Shown in pieces: positions 1 to 7,396 of a DNA stretch of 38,178 bases. The position numbers were made by a program, and so were the translations under genes. The notes under the pieces were generated by a model, which was given only the letters and a program-made list of their open reading frames with translations, ran no database searches and had not been told where the DNA came from. The stretch is from contig NZ_SBIK01000019.1 of assembly GCF_006503695.1 (NCBI RefSeq), positions 1 through 38,178 of the forward strand. Direction: 5' to 3'. This DNA is from Tepidiphilus succinatimandens (GTDB lineage Bacteria > Pseudomonadota > Gammaproteobacteria > Burkholderiales > Rhodocyclaceae). Numbering within the stretch: position 1 is the first letter of the stretch; each line of letters starts with the position of its first letter.

Positions 1-321
1 TTTGCCGAGCGCTGGTATCCCAGCAGTCGCCTCTGTTCCGTCTGCGGCTGGAAACACGAAACGCTCACGCTGGGAGAGCGGGAATGGACGTGCCCGGAAT
101 GCGGCACGCACCACGACCGCGATCTCAACGCAGCGCTAAACCTCAAACGGCTGGCAACCGCAACTGCCCTACCCGTGGCGAGTCCGTCCAGCAATGGCGG
201 CGCTGCGGCAGGAATGGTTCCTGCCACAGCCGGGAAAGTCACGCCTGTCAGATACGAATGTGGCGAGCAAGCCACGTCGGGGCAGGAAAAGAACTGTGCG
301 CACCTTCGCGCACTTTCTTGA
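1..321 (+). CDS. tnpB: TnpB (IS200/IS605 OrfB) C-terminal part, cut by window edge
   Basis: This is the 3' end of a TnpB-type RNA-guided nuclease gene, open from base 1 to the TGA at 319-321. The peptide shows the zinc-ribbon cysteine pairs CSVC and CPEC. They are followed by [12 protein letters not shown], the conserved C-terminal block carrying the last RuvC aspartate. A poorly conserved tail of about 55 residues follows. In this family the 3' end of tnpB and the element right end also encode the omega guide RNA, and the tail here is rich in hairpins. The stop lies 8 bases before the ATG of the next gene, so the insertion abuts the transfer operon. A diverged second copy of the tail lies at 12660. 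Whether the full gene is intact cannot be seen. Confidence 0.85.
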   Translation, partial: FAERWYPSSRLCSVCGWKHETLTLGEREWTCPECGTHHDRDLNAALNLKRLATATALPVASPSSNGGAAAGMVPATAGKVTPVRYECGEQATSGQEKNCAHLRALS

Positions 322-329
322 TAGCAGAA
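146..329 (+). ncRNA. Candidate omega RNA / right end of the IS605-type element
   Basis: This stretch overlaps the tnpB tail and aligns over its whole length with 12658-12840. It can fold into several hairpins: GCAGGAA-TGG-TTCCTGC, GTGGC-gagcaa-GCCAC, and a terminal GTGCGC-ACCTTC-GCGCAC stem followed by TTTCTT. IS200/IS605 right ends are known to carry terminal hairpins and to be processed into omega RNA, whose guide is the sequence just outside the element. That would place the guide around 320-345, at the start of the next gene. The exact end of the element is not determined. Confidence 0.5.
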
Positions 330-653
330 ATGTCTGGTTCGATCATTTTCGCGCTCGCGATCGTGCTCGGCGTCGGGGCGCAAGCCGCTCGTGCGGATGG
401 CAGCTTCTTTTTCCAGAACGGGCAAGAACCACAAAGACAGCGCGCTGCACTGCCGGACCAGGAACGAGACAGGCTTCTTCGGGACGCCTACGCCTGCTCT
501 CGGCCCGGTAAGACGCCGCAAGAAGAGCAACGCTGCCGTGCCCTAGACGAGAGGGTCCGGCAAACGGTTTCCGAGCGCGTACGCGCCAATCATGGACTGG
601 CAGAGCAGCAAATTCAGGAACTCAAATCGATCCATCGCCGGCAAGTAAGGTAA
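330..653 (+). CDS. Small exported protein upstream of traD, function unknown
   Basis: A 107-residue protein starts at the ATG at 330, immediately after the IS right end. The first 25 residues form a signal peptide (hydrophobic run IIFALAIVLGVGAQAARA, likely cleaved before DGSF). The rest is charged and rich in Arg, Gln and Glu, with two cysteines (residues about 60-75) that could form a disulphide, and looks helical. It ends 4 bases before traD and is probably co-transcribed with it. I recognise no family. A periplasmic accessory of the secretion system is the natural guess from context only. The upstream insertion may have removed its original promoter or leader. The frame is open further upstream through the tnpB tail, but that is not its own coding sequence. 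Confidence 0.6.
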   Translation: MSGSIIFALAIVLGVGAQAARADGSFFFQNGQEPQRQRAALPDQERDRLLRDAYACSRPGKTPQEEQRCRALDERVRQTVSERVRANHGLAEQQIQELKSIHRRQVR

Positions 654-657
654 AGAC

Positions 658-2475
658 ATGTTCGAGTCCGTGGATTTCGAAGAACCGTGGCGCAAGGTGC
701 ACGAATGGCCGATGTCGCTCGCTTGGCTGTCGGCATCTGCCATTACGCTTGCCGTGACGGCCACGTTGCCGGTTCCGACCAGAGTGGGCGTGGCGACATC
801 GCTCGCCTGCCTGTCGTTTGCCGCCTGGCGGGCGGCGCAGGCATGGGTCAGAAGCCAGGCCAGAGGAAGAGCCGTCGAAAAAACCCGCAAGGAGTTCGTC
901 ACGCCACAAGAGTTGATCTCGAAACAAAAGCCCGGTCTGCTGTGGCTGGGCAAGGGATTCGCCTGGACGGACATCGAGGCGCGAAAAATGCATGCCTTGA
1001 TCGGAAAAGGCTTGGCCAAGACCTTCGGCAAAGAGTTCATCACGGATGGAGCCCATTGGCTGCATGGGCTGTCCAGCGAAGACGACGTGTATGCCGACCT
1101 TGGCTTGCTCGAGGGGCATACCCTGATCGTAGGGAGTACCGGTGTTGGCAAAACGCGGTTGTTCGACCTGCTGATCGCACAAGCCATTGCCAGAGGTGAG
1201 CCGGTCATCATCATCGACCCCAAGGGCGACCATGGATTGGCATCGAATGCCCTCAAGGTCTGTGAAGCGCTCGGACAGCCGGAACGGTTCGTCTATTTCC
1301 ATCCCGCCCACCCCGAAAGATCGGCCTGCATCGACCCGCTGCGCAACTGGAACCGCAAAACGGAACTCGCCAGCCGTATTGCGGCACTGATTCCATCGGA
1401 AACGGGAGCGGACCCTTTCACGGCCTTCGGCTGGAAGGTGCTCAACGACATCGTAAACGGTCTGATCGCGACCGGCCAGAGGCCGAACCTCGTCCAGCTG
1501 CGGCGCTACATCGAAGGTGGACCGGACGATCTCCTCTTGAAGGCGCTGCGCATGCACTTCAAAACCAAGGTGCCCGACTGGGAGAGCCGTTCCAGCAGCT
1601 TCGTCAAGCAGTTCAAGGGAAACCAGCTTCTGGCCTACATCGCCTTTTACAAGGAAATCGTCATCCATGAGGCGCAGTCGGTCGATCTCGACGGCCTGAT
1701 ATCCACCTACGAGCACAACAGGGAGCATTTCCAGAAGATGGTGGCTTCCCTTATCCCCATCCTGTCGATGCTCACGAGCGACCCGCTGACGGAACTTCTC
1801 TCGCCGGATTTCGAGGTCGGTCACGACAAACTGGTGACGGACATGGCGCGAATCATCCGGGCCGACAAGGTGATGTACGTGGGCCTCGACTCTCTGGCCG
1901 ATGCCACGGTGGGGAGCGCCATCGGCTCCATCCTGCTTGCCGACCTGACCGCCGTGGCCGGCGATCGGTACAACTACGGCATCGACTCGATCAAGCCGAT
2001 CAACGTGTTCGTGGACGAGGCGGCAGAGGTCATCAACAACCCGACCATTCAGCTTCTGAACAAGGGACGCGGCGCGGGGTTTCGAATGACCATCGCAACC
2101 CAAACGTTCGCGGACTTCGCCTCGCGTCTTGGCGACGAGAACAAGGCCCGCCAGGTGCTTGCCAACACCAACAACAAGATCGCCCTGCGTGTGCAGGACG
2201 CGGAAACGCAGAAATACATCGCCGATGGCATTCCGAAGATCAAGGCAAGGTCGATGATGATCCGTTACGGCCACAACGTCGATTCGAACATCCATGACGC
2301 CTACAGCGCCTCCTACCAGGAACAGGCGACCGAGGAAGAGGCCGACCTGATACCGCCAGCCATTCTCAGCGAGCTTCCGCCGCTTCATTATTTCGCCCGA
2401 TTGTCCGGGGGTCTGACGATCAAGGGACGGCTGCCGATTTTGCATGCGCAAGCGGCAAGAAAACGTCGCGTTTGA
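658..2475 (+). CDS. traD: TraD-type coupling ATPase (VirD4/TraG family)
   Basis: The coupling protein brings the relaxase-DNA complex to the secretion channel at the inner membrane and powers DNA transfer. The 605-residue product has two N-terminal membrane segments (about residues 20-38 and 42-62). A Walker A motif GSTGVGKT lies at residues 159-166. A Walker B motif (INVFVDEAAEV) has the acidic pair Asp453-Glu454. The following ATQTFADF stretch fits the conserved glutamine motif of these ATPases. The length is that of SXT/GGI-type TraD and shorter than F TraD, which has a long C-terminal tail. It begins 4 bases after the previous gene and heads the transfer operon. No relaxase gene is visible next to it; in related elements traI lies just upstream, here outside the window. 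Confidence 0.95.
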   Translation: MFESVDFEEPWRKVHEWPMSLAWLSASAITLAVTATLPVPTRVGVATSLACLSFAAWRAAQAWVRSQARGRAVEKTRKEFVTPQELISKQKPGLLWLGKGFAWTDIEARKMHALIGKGLAKTFGKEFITDGAHWLHGLSSEDDVYADLGLLEGHTLIVGSTGVGKTRLFDLLIAQAIARGEPVIIIDPKGDHGLASNALKVCEALGQPERFVYFHPAHPERSACIDPLRNWNRKTELASRIAALIPSETGADPFTAFGWKVLNDIVNGLIATGQRPNLVQLRRYIEGGPDDLLLKALRMHFKTKVPDWESRSSSFVKQFKGNQLLAYIAFYKEIVIHEAQSVDLDGLISTYEHNREHFQKMVASLIPILSMLTSDPLTELLSPDFEVGHDKLVTDMARIIRADKVMYVGLDSLADATVGSAIGSILLADLTAVAGDRYNYGIDSIKPINVFVDEAAEVINNPTIQLLNKGRGAGFRMTIATQTFADFASRLGDENKARQVLANTNNKIALRVQDAETQKYIADGIPKIKARSMMIRYGHNVDSNIHDAYSASYQEQATEEEADLIPPAILSELPPLHYFARLSGGLTIKGRLPILHAQAARKRRV

Positions 2476-2499
2476 GCAAGTCTGACGGAACGGCAAGCG

Positions 2500-3099
2500 G
2501 TGAGTAGGCAGCAGACAAAGACGCAGAGCGCTTGGGGCGGATTCATCGCCACCATTCTGCTCGTTGGATTCGTGGCCGCTTGGGCATCGATTCCCTCGCA
2601 CGTGCTGGAAGAGACATGGAATGCGGAGCGCAGACAGATGGAGGCATGGGCCGGGCCAAGAACGCAGACGTGGATCGATTCCCAAGCGTTGTCCGTCTTT
2701 AGCGGATTCGCGAAGGAAGCGGAAAAAGCGGCGCACGATCTTAAGGGCAACAGCATCGAGCGCTGGCTCGCCGATCGGATCTATATGAGCGTGATATGGG
2801 CGGCCACGGCAGCCCGCCGAGCCTATACGCTCCTGATGTGGATGCTCCTTGGTATTCCGCTGATTCTGGCGGCAGCAGTCGACGGCTTTTACGTGCGCGA
2901 AATCCGCAAGACAGCCTTCGTCTCCCAGAGCCCGATTCGCCACAAGATCGGAATCCATTTTTTTCGTCTGGTTGGCATCGCGATGGTTTTTTGGCTCTTT
3001 CTGCCGATTCCCATGCCGATCGTCGCGGCACCAGCCATGGTGTGCTTCATGGCGCTATCGCTGTGGCTATGGACGGGGAATTTGCAAAAGAGATTGTAA
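2500..3099 (+). CDS. DUF4400-type integrating-element membrane protein
   Basis: A 199-residue inner-membrane protein begins with GTG at 2500. It has an N-terminal segment (about residues 13-32), a soluble helical stretch, a segment near residues 105-130 (YTLLMWMLLGIPLILAAAV) and two near residues 155-195. Order and topology match the DUF4400 proteins that follow traD in SXT/R391-like conjugative elements. Their role in transfer is not well defined. Its TAA overlaps the ATG of the next gene by one base (TAATG), which suggests translational coupling. The family call rests on topology and gene order, not on a catalytic motif. Confidence 0.75.
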   Translation: MSRQQTKTQSAWGGFIATILLVGFVAAWASIPSHVLEETWNAERRQMEAWAGPRTQTWIDSQALSVFSGFAKEAEKAAHDLKGNSIERWLADRIYMSVIWAATAARRAYTLLMWMLLGIPLILAAAVDGFYVREIRKTAFVSQSPIRHKIGIHFFRLVGIAMVFWLFLPIPMPIVAAPAMVCFMALSLWLWTGNLQKRL

Positions 3100-3605
3100 T
3101 GCTCGCAACGACGCACATTGCCTTCGGCACGGCATCTTCGCTGCTCACAGCCGCGTGGCTCGATGCGTCGGCACCGCAGACGGTCCTGATGGTTGCCGGC
3201 GGTGTTCTGGGCAGCATGTTGCCGGACATCGATCATCCCGGGAGCGCCTTCGGGCGGCGCGTGCCGTTCCTGTCGATCCCGCTGTCGGCGGTCTTCGGGC
3301 ATCGAGGCATAACGCACAGCCTGATTGCCGTAATCGGCATGTCTGCGCTGATCTGGTATGCGCTGCACCATCTCGATTGGCATCCGGGCTATTCCGTGCC
3401 GTTCGTGGTCGGGATCGCGGTCGGATACCTTTCCCATTTGGCGGGGGACTGGATGACCAATTACGGCGTTCCGCTGCTGTGGCCCATGAGGCGCAGGTTC
3501 GTCGCGCCGGTGCGGATTTTTACGGGGGACGCCCTGGAGTATGTGCTGGCCTTTGCCATGTACGGCTTGGTCATTGTCCAAGGCCTGCGGATGGTCGGGC
3601 GGTAA
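3099..3605 (+). CDS. YdjM/DUF457-like membrane metal-dependent hydrolase
   Basis: A 168-residue multispanning membrane protein. It carries the signature set of the DUF457/YdjM family: THIAFG near the N-terminus, LPDIDHPGS (residues about 45-53), HRGITHS (about 70-76) and YLSHLAGDWMTN (about 110-121). The conserved His and Asp residues are predicted metal ligands. The in-frame ORF is open further upstream, but the ATG at 3099 overlaps the previous stop (TAATG) and gives the correct family N-terminus. The physiological substrate of this family is unsettled. Relatives accompany traD in other conjugative elements, so a link to transfer is plausible but inferred. Confidence 0.8.
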   Translation: MLATTHIAFGTASSLLTAAWLDASAPQTVLMVAGGVLGSMLPDIDHPGSAFGRRVPFLSIPLSAVFGHRGITHSLIAVIGMSALIWYALHHLDWHPGYSVPFVVGIAVGYLSHLAGDWMTNYGVPLLWPMRRRFVAPVRIFTGDALEYVLAFAMYGLVIVQGLRMVGR

Positions 3606-3608
3606 GCG

Positions 3609-3980
3609 ATGCTGCGCCTGGTCCTGCAACTCGGTCTGCTTGCCGCCGGTATCGGGTTGGCGGCGTCGAATCTGGACAGCCAGACCATGCAGAAGATCGC
3701 ATCCTCGATTCGTGATTTTGCGACAACGCTCAGGCAAAGCGGATTGCCGGGGGGCCAGGAAGCTGCGTCTGGGATGGATAAGGCTGCGGATGCGGTGCAA
3801 TCGGCGGCGCCTGCGCAGGCGAACGTGACGCTAGAGCGCGGCGAGGCCGATCCACCCCCGAAGGCGTTCTACAACAAACTCCCGGACGAGTGCCATTGGG
3901 AGAAGGTTATCGACCCCGCCTCCGGGGATGTTTCGTGCTCGGTTCCGGAGCGGGTTGTCGCAGGTAAAAGGCACCAGTAA
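3609..3980 (+). CDS. Small membrane-anchored or exported protein, unknown
   Basis: A 123-residue protein with one N-terminal hydrophobic segment (LVLQLGLLAAGIGLAAS, residues about 4-20) that could be a signal peptide or membrane anchor. A helical region (residues 25-75) follows, then a C-terminal part with two cysteines (around CHWEKV and VSCSVPE) that suggest a periplasmic disulphide. It starts 3 bases after the previous stop, in the same operon. I recognise no family. Position between the hydrolase and the lytic transglycosylase is the only hint of function. Confidence 0.6.
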   Translation: MLRLVLQLGLLAAGIGLAASNLDSQTMQKIASSIRDFATTLRQSGLPGGQEAASGMDKAADAVQSAAPAQANVTLERGEADPPPKAFYNKLPDECHWEKVIDPASGDVSCSVPERVVAGKRHQ

Positions 3981-4003
3981 ACAGTGCAGTTCTGTTTGCT
4001 TTT
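3979..4003 (+). terminator. Weak hairpin with following T-rich run
   Basis: AAACAG pairs with CTGTTT across a 7-base loop and is followed by GCTTTT. It overlaps the stop codon of the preceding gene, in the 63-base gap before the lytic transglycosylase. The stem is A+T-rich and short, so it may only attenuate transcription. Confidence 0.25.
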
Positions 4004-4043
4004 CGGCGAAGTTTTCAAGCCCTGAATTCCTAATATCTGGGCC

Positions 4044-4478
4044 ATGCGTAAGACGTGGCCGATCCTTGCGATGCTCATACTCGTCCTGCTTGTTCCGGAG
4101 CGAGGTGTCGCCGCATGTTTCGAGGAAGCGGCGGCCCGCTACCGGGTCCCCTCGTCGCTGCTCATGGCGATCTCCCGAATCGAGTCGTCGGGCAACCCAA
4201 ACGCGATCAACCGTAACCCCGACGGCAGCTACGACATCGGCCATATGCAGATCAACAGCCGGTGGCTGCCCGTGCTCAGCCGGTACGGGATCGACGAACG
4301 CAGCCTGTTCGACCCGTGCATCAACACCTACGTCGGCGCCTGGATTCTGGCGCAGAACATCCATCGACTCGGATACAACTGGGATGCGATCGGCGCTTAC
4401 AACGCACGCAGTCCGGACAAAAGAATGGCGTATGCCAGAAAGATCGAGGCGATTCTGAGACGGCAGAAGGGGCTTTGA
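4044..4478 (+). CDS. VirB1/LtgX-type lytic transglycosylase
   Basis: A periplasmic peptidoglycan-cleaving enzyme that would open the wall locally for assembly of the secretion channel. The 144-residue product has a signal peptide (residues 1-24) and an SLT domain. The catalytic glutamate is Glu47 in SRIESSGNPNAI, followed by the family motifs YDIGHMQINSRW (about 65-76) and AIGAYNA. The length fits VirB1-like enzymes of conjugation systems. Its TGA overlaps the ATG of the next gene (TGATG). Gene order matches the position of ltgX near traD in GGI-like clusters. Confidence 0.9.
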   Translation: MRKTWPILAMLILVLLVPERGVAACFEEAAARYRVPSSLLMAISRIESSGNPNAINRNPDGSYDIGHMQINSRWLPVLSRYGIDERSLFDPCINTYVGAWILAQNIHRLGYNWDAIGAYNARSPDKRMAYARKIEAILRRQKGL

Positions 4479-5086
4479 TGGGCTCGACATCACAAAAACT
4501 CGCTGCGTTCGTTTCGACTTGCGCGGTAACGATGGCCTTGGCGGGGTGCGCAAACGGCCAACAGCCGTCGCGTCAAGAGACGCAAGCCTCTCCGCGGACG
4601 CAAAGCATTGGATGGGTAAAGCAGGATTGGAGGATTTGCGAGGATGACACATGTCCGAAGCCGACTCCAAAGACGCTCGGGCTGGCGATTCCCATGGCGG
4701 TTGCTACGCGGCCCGCCGTTTCTGTCGAAATGCCAATTGAGCGGCGCGAACCGATCGTAGTGCATTTCGGGTTCGATAAAACGGTCCCTGTTGGCGACTG
4801 GAAACGAGCGCTGGAGAGCGTCGAGCGTAAGGCTGCGCCGTCAGACAGGCTGCTCATCGAGTCGTACACCGACGACAAAGGGAGCGCCAGATACAACGAT
4901 CGGCTCGCACGCCAACGCGCCGAGTTCGTTCGGTCGTGGCTCAAGGCCAGAGGCGTAAAGAATCCGATGGAAGTCGTGGTCAAAGGCAAGTGCTGCTATG
5001 TGGCCCCGAACGACACGGAGGCGGGGCGCGCCGCCAACCGGCGCGTCGAGATTCGTTTCATTCATGACAAGGAGAAATATGAGTGA
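4478..5086 (+). CDS. OmpA-family peptidoglycan-binding lipoprotein
   Basis: A 202-residue protein with a lipoprotein signal ending in LAGC (Cys about residue 23) and a C-terminal OmpA-like domain (residues about 90-198). The domain shows VHFGFDKT, the loop IESYTDDKGSARYNDRLARQRAE and the terminal NRRVEIRF, the typical peptidoglycan-binding signature. It would anchor the outer membrane or the channel to the wall. The start at 4478 overlaps the previous stop by one base. A neighbouring CC pair (KGKCC) and two earlier cysteines (CEDDTC) are additional. Placed between the transglycosylase and the pilin, it is probably a structural accessory of the channel, which is inference. Confidence 0.85.
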   Translation: MGSTSQKLAAFVSTCAVTMALAGCANGQQPSRQETQASPRTQSIGWVKQDWRICEDDTCPKPTPKTLGLAIPMAVATRPAVSVEMPIERREPIVVHFGFDKTVPVGDWKRALESVERKAAPSDRLLIESYTDDKGSARYNDRLARQRAEFVRSWLKARGVKNPMEVVVKGKCCYVAPNDTEAGRAANRRVEIRFIHDKEKYE

Positions 5087-5283
5087 TTCCGAAATCGAAA
5101 GAATCGATCCGCGACATGCTGATCGCCGGAGCGTTCATCGCGATGGGCGCATTGCTTCCGGGATCGCTGCTTGACAAGGGCTTCGAAGCCCACATCGGCG
5201 GCATCGCGATGGGGCTGGGCATCGGCTGGCTCATCAAATCCATCATCGATAACTCGAAAGGAGAAAAAAAGCATGAATCGTAA
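5083..5283 (+). CDS. Small two-span inner-membrane protein, unknown
   Basis: A 66-residue protein with two hydrophobic segments (about residues 12-30 and 38-55) and a lysine-rich C-terminus. GTG at 5083 overlaps the preceding TGA and has AAGGAGA at 5069-5075 at good spacing, so GTG is preferred. An ATG at 5079 lies in another, short frame. The 3' end overlaps the pilin start by 11 bases and contains the pilin Shine-Dalgarno. It is pilin-sized and lies next to traA, but traA itself is the better pilin candidate. Confidence 0.6.
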   Translation: MIPKSKESIRDMLIAGAFIAMGALLPGSLLDKGFEAHIGGIAMGLGIGWLIKSIIDNSKGEKKHES

Positions 5284-5560
5284 GGCACACGTGGCGCTCG
5301 CCGCAGCCGCTCTTTTTCTGATCGCAGGAAGCGCCTTTGCGGGCACGACTGGAACGGAGTTCCAGGATTTGTACAAATGGATCAACGATGTGGTGACCGG
5401 CTATTTCGGTAAGGCGGTGGCCGTGGCGGCGGTCGGCGTCGGGGCAATCATGTCCATCGCGCGTGTAAACCCCATTCCCATCTTGAGCGGAGTGGGGTTC
5501 GCGGTGTTTGAGCAATACACGCCGACGATCATCACCGGCATCCTGAGCGCGACCATCTGA
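5273..5560 (+). CDS. traA: TraA pilin precursor
   Basis: The major subunit of the conjugative pilus. The 95-residue precursor has a signal peptide ending in GSAFA (residue 23), giving a mature peptide of about 72 residues, the usual size of F-type pilin. The mature part has two hydrophobic stretches (GKAVAVAAVGVGAIMSIA and ILSGVGFAVFEQYTPTIITGIL) separated by a short basic and proline loop, as expected for pilin stored in the inner membrane. The start at 5273 has AAGGAG at 5258-5263. traL follows after 10 bases, as in related clusters. Confidence 0.88.
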   Translation: MNRKAHVALAAAALFLIAGSAFAGTTGTEFQDLYKWINDVVTGYFGKAVAVAAVGVGAIMSIARVNPIPILSGVGFAVFEQYTPTIITGILSATI

Positions 5561-5570
5561 GGACGGCGAC

Positions 5571-5867
5571 ATGGGTGGCGACGAAACCGGATACATCCCG
5601 AAATCGCTCGATGCGCAGGAGCGTTTCCTGTGGTGGGAAATGGATCAGGCAATCATTGCGATCATCCTGATCGGCATGGGGGTCATTTCCGGCTCCATGT
5701 TCTTGGGGATGGCTGCCGGCGTTTTTGCCGCCTGGCAGTACGGTCGCCTCAAGGCGGGCAAGCATCCGAAATTCGCCGTCCATGCACTTTACTGGTGGCT
5801 TCCGAGCGGGGTCTTCGTCAAGCCTCGCGTGACGCCGCCTTCGTCGCAACGATATTTCCTGGGGTAA
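5571..5867 (+). CDS. traL: TraL, pilus assembly protein
   Basis: A 98-residue inner-membrane protein of the F-type channel, equivalent to VirB3. It shows the N-terminal IPKSLDAQERFLWWEMDQ block typical of TraL, two close membrane segments (about residues 27-60) and the conserved HPKFAVHALYWWLP motif. It is full length. traA-L-E-K-B order is preserved, with one small extra gene between traL and traE. Confidence 0.92.
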   Translation: MGGDETGYIPKSLDAQERFLWWEMDQAIIAIILIGMGVISGSMFLGMAAGVFAAWQYGRLKAGKHPKFAVHALYWWLPSGVFVKPRVTPPSSQRYFLG

Positions 5868-5871
5868 GAAC

Positions 5872-6168
5872 ATGTTCGAGAAAAAACGCATTGCATTTCT
5901 TGCAACCGTTTTGGCGGCAGGCCCGGCGCTTGCTCAGGTCGAGCCCAACGTCTGCGTAGCAAGGCACATCAGCCCGGTGGATCAGGTCAACGGACAAGTC
6001 GTCTTCACCTGCCTCAAGAAGGTAGACGGAACCAACCAGAAAACGATTCAGCAGATGTACGAAGCCGGTTACCGTATCGTGTCGGCCACACAGACGATAA
6101 AGTCGGAAAGTACGATGGACACCTACACCACGCTCTTCCTGGAACGTAGTGTCGGAACGGGTAAATAA
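5872..6168 (+). CDS. Small exported protein between traL and traE, unknown
   Basis: A 98-residue protein with a clear signal peptide (residues 1-21, ending in GPALA). The mature part has two cysteines (NVCVARH and FTCLKK) likely to form a disulphide, then a mixed strand and helix region with TYTTLFLER near the end. It lies 4 bases after traL and 3 before traE, so it belongs to the operon. I know no named F-type component at this place. Confidence 0.65.
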   Translation: MFEKKRIAFLATVLAAGPALAQVEPNVCVARHISPVDQVNGQVVFTCLKKVDGTNQKTIQQMYEAGYRIVSATQTIKSESTMDTYTTLFLERSVGTGK

Positions 6169-6171
6169 GCC

Positions 6172-6765
6172 ATGCTTTTCAAGAAATATCTCTCGGAGAT
6201 GGACAACGCCAACCGGGAGATACGCTTCATGCGCCTCCTCGTGGCGGGACTTGCCGTGCTGACGCTCATCGAGGGGGTGGCGATGGCGAAGCTTGCGGGG
6301 TCAGAGAGAATCGTTCTCGTCCCCCCTGAAATCACCCGTAGCTTCTGGGTATCGGGCAATGCCGTCTCCAGGGAATATCTGGAAGAAATGGCGTACTGGT
6401 ATGCGGGGTTGGCGCTCAACGTAACGCCCGCCGTCTCCGATTATCAGAACAAACTGTTCCTCAAGTATGCGGCACCGTCCGAATACGGGCGCTTGCAGGC
6501 CGAGATGGGCGTGCGAGCGGAGTTTTTGAAAAAGAACAATGCGGCGACCCAATTCTCCGTCCGCAATGTCACGACGGACGAAAAAAACCTCAGGGTGGCG
6601 CTGTCCGGGACGCTCGTAACCTGGACTTCCGACAAGAAGGCAGGCGAGCGCAACGCCACGTATCTCGTCGGATTCAAGTTCATGAATGGAAAACTCTATG
6701 TCAGCGACTTCAAGGAAACCAGCGATAAAAATCCTTTTGGCGACCCTGCTGGCAGCCAGTCTTGA
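6172..6765 (+). CDS. traE: TraE, pilus assembly protein
   Basis: A 197-residue protein equivalent to VirB5/VirB8-type components of F-like systems. It has one N-terminal membrane anchor (about residues 22-44) and a periplasmic domain with the family block PPEITRSFWVSGNAVSREYLEEMA. Conserved VSDYQNKLFLKY and YLVGFKFMNGKLYVSDF follow near the C-terminus. The 3' end overlaps traK by about 80 bases, longer than other overlaps here. Confidence 0.92.
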   Translation: MLFKKYLSEMDNANREIRFMRLLVAGLAVLTLIEGVAMAKLAGSERIVLVPPEITRSFWVSGNAVSREYLEEMAYWYAGLALNVTPAVSDYQNKLFLKYAAPSEYGRLQAEMGVRAEFLKKNNAATQFSVRNVTTDEKNLRVALSGTLVTWTSDKKAGERNATYLVGFKFMNGKLYVSDFKETSDKNPFGDPAGSQS

Positions 6766-7396
6766 TGCGCACAGCGCCCAGGTGCTCACTGGACGCCCTG
6801 ACGACACCCTGAGCGCCACGGTGTCTCGGTTCGAGCCGACCATGATCCGTGTGGAGGGCCACCGCATCCGACGGGTTTTCGGAGCCGAAGGCGATTTTAC
6901 GGTCGTGCCGGACAAAGACATTGGAACGGCATATATCAAGCCAGCGGCCGAAAAACAGGCATTCAGCGTTTTCGTAGCCGACGATGCTGGACGGACATGG
7001 AAGCTGCTGCTTTCCGTCTCCGACGGTCCATCCGATACCATAGTCATCAAAGGAGGGGGCGAATCGGGCAACGGCCGCTCATGGCGCGACATGGCGCGCA
7101 ACCAAGCCATCAAACGTGTGCTGCTCGCTCTCGATTCATCGGATGAAACGGACATGGCTTCCCGCACGACGAACGAAGTGGTGCCTCTCTGGAACGAGGC
7201 CATGTTCGTGCTCGTCAAGGTCGTCGATGGGCCCCTCAGGGGAGAGAAATACATGCTCACGAATACCTCCGACAAACCCATGGTAATCGACGAGCGGGAG
7301 CTTTACCGGCGCGGCGTGGTGGCCGTGTCGGTCGAACGCCAGCAACTCGATCCCGCGGAAACGACGGCTGTGTACGTGATCACGGAGGGGGGGTGA
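6686..7396 (+). CDS. traK: TraK, secretin-like core component
   Basis: TraK is the VirB9-like outer-membrane core subunit that works with TraV and TraB. The 236-residue product has a signal sequence (KILLATLLAASLDAHSA, residues about 15-31). The mature chain shows the strand pattern SRFEPTMIRVEGHRI and VFGAEGDFTV seen in TraK, and the C-terminal VPLWNEAMFVL segment. The ATG at 6686 or the one at 6698 could start it; neither has a strong Shine-Dalgarno and both overlap traE. Its TGA overlaps the traB start. Confidence 0.9.
   Translation: MENSMSATSRKPAIKILLATLLAASLDAHSAQVLTGRPDDTLSATVSRFEPTMIRVEGHRIRRVFGAEGDFTVVPDKDIGTAYIKPAAEKQAFSVFVADDAGRTWKLLLSVSDGPSDTIVIKGGGESGNGRSWRDMARNQAIKRVLLALDSSDETDMASRTTNEVVPLWNEAMFVLVKVVDGPLRGEKYMLTNTSDKPMVIDERELYRRGVVAVSVERQQLDPAETTAVYVITEGG

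Noticed and set aside
622..2958. 778-codon open frame on the minus strand opposite traD
   Set aside because: It is antisense to a gene with clear Walker motifs, has no recognisable domain and reflects codon bias in G+C-rich DNA.
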